From Clostridia bacterium (lineage in GTDB: Bacteria; Bacillota; Clostridia; Oscillospirales; CAG-272), in contig JAFQFR010000025.1 in assembly GCA_017398595.1 (NCBI GenBank), positions 1 to 36,354 of the forward strand: a DNA stretch of 36,354 bases. Direction: 5' to 3'. This document shows positions 15,141 through 21,310 of this stretch, piece after piece. The notes beneath the pieces are model-generated. The model saw only the letters and a program-made list of their open reading frames with translations, was not told where the DNA came from and did not search any database. Each line of letters starts with the position of its first letter. The stretch's first letter is position 1. The position numbers and the translations under genes are program-made.

Positions 15141-15291
15141 CTTTCTCACATAACAGTTTCCCGTCAAGTGTCCAATACTGCGCGACCTCTCTATAAGGAT
15201 CGTCTTTCGTTCCCGAACCTTTTAAGGCTATTGTGACTATGACTTGTTCGATCTTGGCACTTTTACAGCCCCTCAATGATATGTTTTCCAT
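15127..15291 (-). CDS. Conserved small phage protein (54 aa)
   Basis: MENISLRGCKSAKIEQ... with VIVTIALKGSGTKDDPYREVAQYWTLDGKLL; the KGxGTxxDPxRxVxQYW-x-DGxLL pattern is shared by many short Firmicutes phage proteins of unknown role. ATG preceded by a run of G and GGGTGATGAA. Its last codons overlap convergently with the end of the DUF4145 gene by 14 bases. Confidence 0.7.
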   Translation of the reverse strand: MENISLRGCKSAKIEQVIVTIALKGSGTKDDPYREVAQYWTLDGKLLCEKVNGL

Positions 15292-15355
15292 TTCATCACC
15301 CCCCTCCCCCCGCCCTGCGCAACTCCCGACACCGAAAATTGTGCAGGATAGGGTA

Positions 15356-15384
15356 TTGACATTCTTGCCGTCGTATGGTATAAT
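15356..15384 (+). promoter_or_regulatory. Consensus sigma-A promoter for small RNA 2
   Basis: Perfect TTGACA (15356-15361), 17-base spacer, perfect TATAAT (15379-15384), plus strand, followed by GAATA as at the promoter of small RNA 1. Confidence 0.85.
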
Positions 15385-15390
15385 GAATAA

Positions 15391-15482
15391 TCATGGTAAG
15401 GGCGGCGGCAAGTACCGCCCGAACCTTGATTTTGTGTGGGTAGAAGTCTTAGTCCTTAGTGATTAAGGCTTCTATTTTTTTT
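15391..15482 (+). ncRNA. Putative small RNA 2 (about 90 nt)
   Basis: Runs from the consensus promoter to a strong terminator (11-bp stem 15441-15451 with 15464-15474, then eight T). Inside is a GC-rich hairpin with GGGCGG and CCGCCC arms near 15399-15419. A 27-codon frame exists, but its ATG overlaps the -10 and would lie upstream of the transcript, so I call it non-coding. Its 3-prime end is antisense to the 38-residue gene on the other strand. Not a known family to me. Confidence 0.7.
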
Positions 15483-15572
15483 GACCGCCTCGGTCTTGTC
15501 CTTGCTGTCCTCAATGATCTGAATTATCATCTTGATGAAGGTCTTGAACTGTTCGTTCGTCATATCTTCCAT
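15456..15572 (-). CDS. Small helical early protein (38 aa)
   Basis: MEDMTNEQFKTFIKMIIQII with charged tail; AAAGGAG six to seven bases before the ATG. An amphipathic helix dominates. Small proteins of the form KxFIxMIIQII are frequent in Clostridia phage immunity regions. Its last nine codons overlap the terminator of small RNA 2 on the opposite strand. Confidence 0.6.
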   Translation of the reverse strand: MEDMTNEQFKTFIKMIIQIIEDSKDKTEAVKKNRSLNH

Positions 15573-15620
15573 GCCGTTCTCCTTTCCGACACTTTCATCA
15601 CCCCCTCCCTCCATCCTGCA

Positions 15621-15836
15621 CTATAATACAATAAGCATTGTTTGTGCAGTGTGTGTCCAACTCCACAATTCCCGATCATACTCGCTTTTGAACTCGTGGT
15701 AGTGATGAATCAGCTTACCATTTTGGTATTTGCAAATATACTGTTTGCCGCAGCGCTGATCTACTATTACTATTTCTCCGTGCTCAAAATCAAATCCCTC
15801 GTAATCTTCAAGGAAACTTTTCAATGTGTATTTCAT
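15621..15836 (-). CDS. Hypothetical first early-operon protein (71 aa)
   Basis: MKYTLKSFLEDYEGFDFEHGEIVIVDQ..., an acidic small protein rich in aromatic and His residues (KLIHHYHEF). Excellent GGAGGTG nine bases before ATG, directly downstream of the repressor-controlled minus-strand promoter, so it is probably the first gene expressed on induction. Family not recognised. Confidence 0.75.
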   Translation of the reverse strand: MKYTLKSFLEDYEGFDFEHGEIVIVDQRCGKQYICKYQNGKLIHHYHEFKSEYDRELWSWTHTAQTMLIVL

Positions 15837-15870
15837 AGCTTCGCACCTCCGTTTCCCTTGCTGTGATTAT

Positions 15871-15899
15871 ATTATAGCACGTTTGTACTATTATGTCAA
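15871..15899 (-). promoter_or_regulatory. Early minus-strand promoter
   Basis: Perfect TTGACA (15899-15894), 17-base spacer, perfect TATAAT (15876-15871) on the minus strand, with the 18-base imperfect palindrome ATAGCACGTTTGTACTAT over the spacer. Likely the main early lytic promoter, repressed by the plus-strand XRE repressor. Confidence 0.88.
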
Positions 15900-16018
15900 T
15901 GGTTTTCAGTACAAAAATACTGAATAGATAGTATTTTTGTATGGTTGCACAGAATTTACGCAGTATTTTTGTGCTAAATTATCGCATTTTTTATATTGAC
16001 ACTTAGTACGAACGTATG
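15874..16018. promoter_or_regulatory. Five-site repressor operator array
   Basis: Five related dyads of the AGTAC-spacer-GTACT type: 15874-15891, 15905-15924 (perfect arms TTCAGTA/TACTGAA), about 15927-15945, 15962-15975 and 16005-16018. The first overlaps the early promoter and the last overlaps the repressor promoter, as expected for cooperative binding and autoregulation. Confidence 0.75.
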
Positions 16019-16025
16019 ATATAAT
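15996..16025 (+). promoter_or_regulatory. Repressor promoter
   Basis: TTGACA (15996-16001), 18-base spacer, TATAAT (16020-16025), plus strand. An operator copy lies in the spacer, suggesting autorepression. Confidence 0.8.
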
Positions 16026-16047
16026 AATATTGAAAGGTGGTGATATA

Positions 16048-16482
16048 ATGGAAACTAAAGACATATTAAAGGAATTGAGAACGATTAAAGGCTTTTCAAG
16101 CGCAAAGGATTTTTGCGAAATGGCGGGAATCAGCTATAATACTTATCAAAACTATGAAACAGGCAAACGACTTCCAACAGCCGAAATACTTATGCAACTC
16201 GCCGACTTCTACCACGTCAGCACCGACTACCTTTTAGGGCGCACGCCCGTCAGGGCGATGAACACACTGCCGGTCGGGGCGCTCTCGGAAGAGGAAGTCA
16301 AGGACATAGATGCAGCGATCGTTTCGGGCTACACACAGCTGTCTCTTGAATCAAGACCGTGCATTCATTGCAATGCTGGAGGAACTGTTCGGGAATATCT
16401 TCGAGAGAGAAGACTTCGGCGAGGAAGAGCCGCCGCAGGACAGCACGGCATGACAGTCACGCGCGGAAAGCGGCAGAAATAG
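16048..16482 (+). CDS. XRE-family phage repressor, C-terminus apparently frameshifted
   Basis: ATG 16048 (METKDILKELRTIKG) behind AAAGGTGGTG. Residues 1-70 form an XRE helix-turn-helix (GFSSAKDFCEMAGISYNTYQNYETGKRLP) ending HVSTDYLLGRTP. There is no S24 peptidase domain, so it would not self-cleave in the SOS response. After SLESR the frame used here gives an Arg/Gly-rich tail unlike the rest, whereas the +1-shifted frame reads AFIAMLEELFGNIFERED and ends EEEPPQDSTA with stop at 16451-16453, the expected helical C-terminus. A single extra base at about 16357-16358 explains this. DNA binding should survive; dimerisation may not. Confidence 0.8.
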   Translation: METKDILKELRTIKGFSSAKDFCEMAGISYNTYQNYETGKRLPTAEILMQLADFYHVSTDYLLGRTPVRAMNTLPVGALSEEEVKDIDAAIVSGYTQLSLESRPCIHCNAGGTVREYLRERRLRRGRAAAGQHGMTVTRGKRQK

Positions 16483-16531
16483 CCCCGTACAGCCACGCAA
16501 ACCGAGGGGGTATAATTTACCCTTAGACACA

Positions 16532-16619
16532 ACAAAAGCCCCGTACAGCGCATTTTCAGCGCCATACGGGGCAATCCCTATGATCCGAAAAGAGTAAAAA
16601 ACCTTATGAAACAATCATC
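16532..16619 (-). ncRNA. Putative small RNA 3 (about 88 nt)
   Basis: Transcribed on the minus strand between repressor and integrase, from the consensus promoter at 16654-16626 to a hairpin of GCCCCGTA/TACGGGGC plus GCGC/GCGC arms (16538-16572) followed by TTTT. No ribosome site or convincing frame. It ends 50 bases past the repressor stop, pointing toward the repressor message tail-to-tail. Confidence 0.65.
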
Positions 16620-16625
16620 ATATAT

Positions 16626-16654
16626 ATTATAGCATACTCTTTCGGATATGTCAA
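16626..16654 (-). promoter_or_regulatory. Consensus promoter for small RNA 3
   Basis: Perfect TTGACA (16654-16649), 17-base spacer and TATAAT (16631-16626) on the minus strand. The spacer holds one arm (16635-16647) of an inverted repeat whose other arm is at 16583-16596 (ATCCGAAA.GAGTA type), so a protein may bind here. Confidence 0.8.
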
Positions 16655-16690
16655 TAGCTATATACCACATTTACGAAAGGATATGATACC

Positions 16691-18145
16691 ATGAGAAAAG
16701 CAGTATTTTACGGTCGCTATTCGTCCGCCAATCAGACCGAGCAGAGCATAGAGGGACAGCTCCATGTCTGCGAAAAGTACGCCGCCGAGAACGGTATCAC
16801 GATAGTCAGGCATTACATCGACCGCGCCATGTCCGCCACCAGCGACAAACGTCCGCAGTTTCAGAAGATGATCGCCGACAGCAGGCACGGCTCGTTCGAT
16901 ACCGTCCTCGTGTACAAACTCGACCGCTTCGCGCGCAACCGCTATGACAGCGCTATCCACAAGAAGAAGCTCCGCGATAACGGGGTGCGCGTCGTGTCCG
17001 CCACCGAACCGCTGTCCGACACTCCCGAGGGCATTATCCTTGAGGGTATGCTTGAAAGCATTGACGAATATTTCTCGAAAGAACTTTCACGCAAAGTAAC
17101 AAGAGGTCTGCATGAGACTATCCAAAAGGGCTATTATATCAGCACTTCAACGCCGCTTGGGTACAAGATCGTGGACAGACGGCTTGAATTAAACCCCGAA
17201 ACGCTGCCGATAATACGCCGCATTTTCACCGAGTACGCCGACGGTAAGGCGGTCAACCGCATTGCAAACGATCTGAACGCCGAGGGTCTGACCGTGAACG
17301 GCAGAGCATTCAAGCCCGACACCATTCACCGATGGCTCTGCAATGAGCTGTTCATCGGGCGTTACAAGTACGGTGAACAGGTCATGCCCGTTCCTGCCGC
17401 TATTGATACGGCAACGTGGGAACGTGTACAGTCCCGTAAATCTGAAGCCCGTACACGTTATCGTGAACGTACTCCGGATTTTCATTATTTTATGACGGGC
17501 AAGGCAGTCTGCGGAACGTGTGGCGGCAAGCTCTGCGGGCACCCCACAAAGACTAATTATAACTATTATTATTGCCGGAATTGCCGCAAGCACATCATTC
17601 AGGCGGACAAGCTCCACGACAAGATAAAGTACGCGCTGTATGAATATCTCACGCCCGAAAAGATAAAAGAACTCGCTGCCGCCGCTTATGAAGAATATCA
17701 GCACAGCAAGCCCGAAGATCCGACTATCCCGCTCCGTGCGGAGCTGAAAGAAGTCGAAAAGCGCATTGAGAACGGCACGAACGCGATACTTTCCGGCAAA
17801 GCTCCGGAAAGTCTGCTCACCGCCCTGCGTGAGCTTGAGGAGCGCCGCGATACGCTCAAAAAAACTATCAGCGAGTGCGACGGTATTTCCCCGATCTTTA
17901 CGCGGGAGCATTTTGAATACGCGCTTTCACAGGTTCTTGAATACTCGGTGGAGGACATAGAAAAGCTCGTGAACATATTCATTGACCGCGTGATCGTGAC
18001 GAAAGAGCAGGTCATCATTTGTATAAACCTCACAAACGAAGCCAACGACCCGCCATTAGACCGTGTTTGCATAGAGAGGACGGGAGAGTCCGCTTCTCGT
18101 CTCTATGCACACATTTCCCTTGGCTGGCTCATGATAGCCGCATAG
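16691..18145 (+). CDS. Large serine recombinase (phage integrase)
   Basis: 484-residue large serine integrase. Resolvase domain 1-140: YGRYSSANQTEQSIEGQ with catalytic S11 and R9, and KLDRFARNR (R79). Recombinase domain about 150-250 (GYKIVDRRLELNPETLPIIRRIF.. and NDLNAEGL). Zinc ribbon CGTC (274-277) and CRNC (295-298). Coiled-coil insertion and C-terminal dimerisation part about 340-450. It inserts and, with a directionality factor, excises the phage. Attachment site of such enzymes usually lies next to the gene; none is proven here, but the inverted repeat upstream (16583-16647) is a candidate. The only long plus-strand gene besides the repressor and DUF4145. Confidence 0.95.
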   Translation: MRKAVFYGRYSSANQTEQSIEGQLHVCEKYAAENGITIVRHYIDRAMSATSDKRPQFQKMIADSRHGSFDTVLVYKLDRFARNRYDSAIHKKKLRDNGVRVVSATEPLSDTPEGIILEGMLESIDEYFSKELSRKVTRGLHETIQKGYYISTSTPLGYKIVDRRLELNPETLPIIRRIFTEYADGKAVNRIANDLNAEGLTVNGRAFKPDTIHRWLCNELFIGRYKYGEQVMPVPAAIDTATWERVQSRKSEARTRYRERTPDFHYFMTGKAVCGTCGGKLCGHPTKTNYNYYYCRNCRKHIIQADKLHDKIKYALYEYLTPEKIKELAAAAYEEYQHSKPEDPTIPLRAELKEVEKRIENGTNAILSGKAPESLLTALRELEERRDTLKKTISECDGISPIFTREHFEYALSQVLEYSVEDIEKLVNIFIDRVIVTKEQVIICINLTNEANDPPLDRVCIERTGESASRLYAHISLGWLMIAA

Positions 18146-18194
18146 TACAGATTTCAACCTCGAAAAGTGTCGAAATTTGTCGCCCGAAATACGC

Positions 18195-18223
18195 TTGACA
18201 AATCGCGGATCATGCTGTATAAT
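18195..18223 (+). promoter_or_regulatory. Consensus promoter antisense to lysis operon end
   Basis: Perfect TTGACA (18195-18200), 17-base spacer, perfect TATAAT (18218-18223), plus strand. It reads into the hairpin at 18261-18296 and then antisense to the Tad1-like gene. On this strand the hairpin lacks a T tail, so RNA may end there weakly or continue as antisense. Confidence 0.75.
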
Positions 18224-18256
18224 GATTCACGGAGAGATTCATTCTTTTACAGAGAC

Positions 18257-18296
18257 AAAAAGCCCCTCCGGGTCGAATTGGCGGCTCGGAGGGGCT
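18257..18296 (-). terminator. Terminator of the late operon
   Basis: Minus-strand hairpin with perfect 10-bp arms AGCCCCTCCG/CGGAGGGGCT (18261-18270 and 18287-18296), then TTTTT. Ends the late/lysis transcript just after the Tad1-like gene and before the convergent integrase gene. Confidence 0.85.
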
Positions 18297-18303
18297 AAAA
18301 CTA

Positions 18304-18684
18304 TCATTTCGTATTTGTCCCGAGAACATTACGCTCTATCCTGTCCTCAACGCGGCGGTTCAGCCACATAAGCGCTTCCTCAATGTGCGTGAGGGCGCAG
18401 GCGTTCTCGCGGCTCGAAAACTCGCCCGACTGAAAGCCTTTGAGCCTGTCGCGGACGATCTCCAGCAGGTCGGTATCCAGTACGCCGTGAACGCTGTCGG
18501 GCAGCTTACGTGCTCCGTGCTGAAACTCTATCACGGCGAGCACGTCATGCTCTCCGATTGCTTCAACATCATCTTCCACAGGGCGAATTTCATAGCGATG
18601 GCAAGCATTCCCTGCTCCTGCTTCATCAACGGCGTACACCCTGTTAAGTTTTTCTCTCTTCTGAATAGTGTTCAATTCTCTCAT
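18304..18684 (-). CDS. Tad1/Acb2-like cyclic-nucleotide sponge, candidate anti-defence protein
   Basis: 126 residues, GGAGGTATTGAA before the ATG. The C-terminal half matches what I know of the Acb2/Tad1 hairpin family: [17 protein letters not shown], then [31 protein letters not shown], where the paired helices and the closing G-x-GT-like end (here NVLGT) are typical; the N-terminal [20 protein letters not shown] also fits the longer Tad1 form. Known members bind the signalling nucleotides of CBASS and Thoeris (cyclic di- and trinucleotides, gcADPR) and block those defences. Last gene of the late operon after the lysozyme. The family call is from memory of the motif; ligand binding is inferred. 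Confidence 0.7.
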   Translation of the reverse strand: MRELNTIQKREKLNRVYAVDEAGAGNACHRYEIRPVEDDVEAIGEHDVLAVIEFQHGARKLPDSVHGVLDTDLLEIVRDRLKGFQSGEFSSRENACALTHIEEALMWLNRRVEDRIERNVLGTNTK

Positions 18685-18697
18685 TTCAATACCTCCG

Positions 18698-19561
18698 TCA
18701 TTTCATCACGATATCAACAAAATTTTTACCTATCACGCCCGTCTGCTTGTAGTCCCACAGCCTCAGCAGGTCGTTCACGGCTTTCTCGGTGCCGCCTCCG
18801 AAACCACCCGCGAGGTCAAGATACCCATACCCGAGAGCCTTCATGCGGCGTTTGACGGCATACAGCCCGTGATCCAGCTTGTCGCCGTGCTTCCACCATG
18901 CTTCGGCGGGCTTGTCAAGCTCTTTGAGGGCTTCGGGCTTGGGCTTTGGAAATCCGTTCAGTCCCGCCGCCTTGATGAGCTTCGGATAATCTTCATAGCA
19001 GATATCCGTGTCAACGTCGCCGTTAATGCCCGAAAAACGCCCCGTCGAGCTGTTCTGCCACATTCCGACCTTTGCGCCGCCCCAGTTGAGCTGTGAGCCG
19101 TATTCCGCAAGCCAGAGCGCGTATTTACCGCATACCTCGTCGGTCAGATAGCTCTGTGCGGGTGCGCGGCTGATGTAGATACCAGCGAAATATCCTGCCT
19201 TTTCGAGAGCCGTGCAAAAGGTCGCTGCGATAGCTGAAACGAGCGAACGCCCGAGCGCTCCGAGGTTCTCTTCAAGGTCGTAGTATATCGGATACTCGAA
19301 CTGTTTACCCTTGATGACTTCCATGCAGGCATTAGCCTCCGCGAGTGCGTCTGCGGTGCTCTTGGCGTAACTGTACCAGTAGATCCCGACGGGGATACCG
19401 TGCTTTTTGCATTCGCTGTAACTGCGCTCGAATTCGCTGTCCTTCTGTGAGCTGTAACGCCCGTAACCCGCCTGCAAAATGATGTAATCGACCTCGCTTT
19501 CGAGCCTGCCGAAATCCGGCTTGCCCTGATACCGTGAAATGTCAATGCCTCTCGTGTTCAT
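18698..19561 (-). CDS. Endolysin: GH25 lysozyme with C-terminal wall-binding domain
   Basis: 287-residue glycoside hydrolase 25 muramidase. [13 protein letters not shown] (D7) and PIYYDLEE (D95, E97) supply the catalytic acids, with [11 protein letters not shown] and GIYWYSYA strands of the barrel; residues 1-210 are catalytic. The last 70 residues ([36 protein letters not shown]) look like a peptidoglycan-binding_1-type fold. No signal peptide, so it needs the holin. GGAGGAAAAGACG precedes ATG, and the start overlaps the holin gene by 20 bases. Confidence 0.93.
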   Translation of the reverse strand: MNTRGIDISRYQGKPDFGRLESEVDYIILQAGYGRYSSQKDSEFERSYSECKKHGIPVGIYWYSYAKSTADALAEANACMEVIKGKQFEYPIYYDLEENLGALGRSLVSAIAATFCTALEKAGYFAGIYISRAPAQSYLTDEVCGKYALWLAEYGSQLNWGGAKVGMWQNSSTGRFSGINGDVDTDICYEDYPKLIKAAGLNGFPKPKPEALKELDKPAEAWWKHGDKLDHGLYAVKRRMKALGYGYLDLAGGFGGGTEKAVNDLLRLWDYKQTGVIGKNFVDIVMK

Positions 19562-19937
19562 CGTCTTTTCCTCCTTCGTAGTTTTTCATGCGTTTCAAGA
19601 TTTTTCGCGCCCATCGTGCTTGTGGCACTATCTCGGCGAAATTTTCAAGAATGCTTATCAATTCCATTACAGATATATACCCGAACACAGATAACGCCGT
19701 AAACATTCCCGCGATATCCGTCAGCCGTGTGTCGTTGTAATACTTTCCGAGCATATCCAGCCCGATAGTCAGCCCGACCGCCGTCCCCATGATGACAAGC
19801 TCCGCGATCTTGTGAAGCCCGCCGATACGGAGCGCCTTGCTCGATACCTTGTCCGCGCACTTAGCTTTGATGTATCCTGTCACAAAGTCGGCGAAAGCAA
19901 GCCCCAGAACGATCAGAAACATGATGATATATTTCAT
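19542..19937 (-). CDS. Holin (phage holin_4 / toxin-secretion type)
   Basis: 131-residue small membrane protein with three hydrophobic helices (about 2-23, 46-66 and 76-97) and a very basic, charged C-terminal tail ([22 protein letters not shown]). ADFVTGYIKAK and the SSKALRIGGLHKIAEL loop are typical of the holin_4 family of Firmicutes phages. Releases the endolysin through the membrane. Directly upstream of and overlapping the lysozyme gene. Confidence 0.9.
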   Translation of the reverse strand: MKYIIMFLIVLGLAFADFVTGYIKAKCADKVSSKALRIGGLHKIAELVIMGTAVGLTIGLDMLGKYYNDTRLTDIAGMFTALSVFGYISVMELISILENFAEIVPQARWARKILKRMKNYEGGKDDEHERH

Positions 19938-19941
19938 GCGG

Positions 19942-20610
19942 TCACTCCCTTAGCGCGATGCGCCCGTCGTATGCATACTGTGTTGTACCGACGGTCAGCA
20001 CCGACGGCGTGAACGGGTACTGCGAAAACTGTGTGAAATACAGATATGGCGTGTAGCTCGTGCCGCCCGTTGTGAGCGGTATCTGTGTCAGGGTCGTAAC
20101 ACCGGATTGGAAAATGATCTTGCTGCCCGAACCGTTGGAATAAGTTCCGCTGCCGTAGTACCTGCGCACTACATCGCCGTTCAGAACATCGGCGGTGATG
20201 AATACCATTTCATTCGTAGCTGAACCGTCACATATGGCAACGATCGCGGTGTCGCCCGAATCCGTGTTCGTGATAAAAATTGATATCGGATACGCTGCAA
20301 TCGAACCGAACAATGCGTAGCTGTACAGCCAAAGTCCCTTTGATGTCGCGTATGCGTATTCCCACTTGATATTCGCAAAGTAGCCCTGTCTGCTCGTGCC
20401 GTTGGCGGCGGATATTTTTACACTTTTTGTCGAGCCGTCGAAACCGAGTTTCAGGCAGTCAACACCGCCCACCGTGCAGATGATGTTTCCCGATTCGTCC
20501 TGTGTCACGCTGTCGAACCAGCCGCTTTTGTTCGCGTTCAAAAACGCATAGACTTCCGCGGCATTTGCCGCCTGTGTTGTGGCTGTGAATACTGTTTTTG
20601 TTATCGCCAT
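19942..20610 (-). CDS. Putative tail tip/fibre protein (222 aa)
   Basis: Unrecognised beta-rich protein with many Ser, Thr, Gly and aromatic residues (GSGTYSNGSGSKIIF, PLTTGGTSYTPYLYF), as in phage fibre and tip proteins. GGGAGGACAGTTGAT precedes ATG and it starts at the end of the previous gene. Lying between baseplate proteins and the holin, it may carry host-recognition or decoration function; this is by position. Confidence 0.65.
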   Translation of the reverse strand: MAITKTVFTATTQAANAAEVYAFLNANKSGWFDSVTQDESGNIICTVGGVDCLKLGFDGSTKSVKISAANGTSRQGYFANIKWEYAYATSKGLWLYSYALFGSIAAYPISIFITNTDSGDTAIVAICDGSATNEMVFITADVLNGDVVRRYYGSGTYSNGSGSKIIFQSGVTTLTQIPLTTGGTSYTPYLYFTQFSQYPFTPSVLTVGTTQYAYDGRIALRE

Positions 20611-20611
20611 A

Positions 20612-21310
20612 TCAACTGTCCTCCCTTGTCGCCGTGCCTATCTCGCCGTTGAGCCCGCTCGTATTCAAGCTCGATACTACCGCCAAGCCCTCGACACCGC
20701 CGCCGCCGAGACGTGATGTGCCTATGTACGCCGTGATATCGCCGTTTGTCTCCTCAACAACGTACAGCACGAGGTTTGAATAGCTCCCCAGCGCGTCATA
20801 TTCGGCGCGTGTCAGCCGTTTGAAACGCATACCGTCGAATGCGTCAAACCCCTGCACTATGCCGCACAGATCGTTATCCTCCCGCTCGTCGATGACCGAA
20901 AGCACCGATTCGGTGCCGACGATCAGCCGCGCAAGCGATATCTCGTAAACGGGACCGTTCCGCGTGAGAGCGGGCGGTGCATAGTCGGGCGGCGGCGTGC
21001 CCTGCTTGACCGCAAGCGATATGCTGCGCACCGCGTCGAGAGTGTTGAGCCGCAGCACGACGCGGTCTTGTCTCACGCCCGACGTACACGCCGCGACTTC
21101 GAGCGTTTCGGGCTCCGTGACGTTCACCCAGCGGGTGCGAAGAAATCCTCGCCCTTTTGAAACGCTCACCGTCAGCCCCGATGCTGTCACCTCCAAGCCG
21201 CCCGCCAAAACGCCGCTCGGTATCAGCCGCAGGAAGTAGCCCGTCAGGTCTTCCGCGCTGTAAAGGCGGTCACCCTCAATGCTGTCAAAAAATCCGTAAA
21301 GTATCGCCAT
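20612..21310 (-). CDS. Putative baseplate/tail accessory protein (232 aa)
   Basis: N-terminal half (MAILYGFFDSIEGDRLYSAEDLTGYF, GLTVSVSKGRGFL, TSGVRQDRVVLRLNTLDAVRSI) matches the upper-baseplate/tail-needle module that precedes fibres in many Clostridia siphophages; the C-terminal half (RAEYDALGSYSNLVLYVVEETNGDITAYIGTSRLG) resembles a short repeat domain seen on receptor-binding proteins. Starts one base after the tail gene upstream. Function in tail tip assembly inferred. Confidence 0.7.
   Translation of the reverse strand: MAILYGFFDSIEGDRLYSAEDLTGYFLRLIPSGVLAGGLEVTASGLTVSVSKGRGFLRTRWVNVTEPETLEVAACTSGVRQDRVVLRLNTLDAVRSISLAVKQGTPPPDYAPPALTRNGPVYEISLARLIVGTESVLSVIDEREDNDLCGIVQGFDAFDGMRFKRLTRAEYDALGSYSNLVLYVVEETNGDITAYIGTSRLGGGGVEGLAVVSSLNTSGLNGEIGTATREDS

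Noticed and set aside
15292..15320. G-rich minus-strand run as G-quadruplex
   Set aside because: Runs of G fit the GGGGTG ribosome sites of nearby genes; no independent support for a quadruplex role.
15383..15466. 27-codon peptide inside small RNA 2
   Set aside because: Its ATG overlaps the -10 element and would be upstream of the predicted transcript start; no ribosome site.
18218..18371. Short plus-strand frame after the promoter at 18195
   Set aside because: Start overlaps the -10, no ribosome site, and it runs through the terminator hairpin and antisense to the Tad1-like gene.
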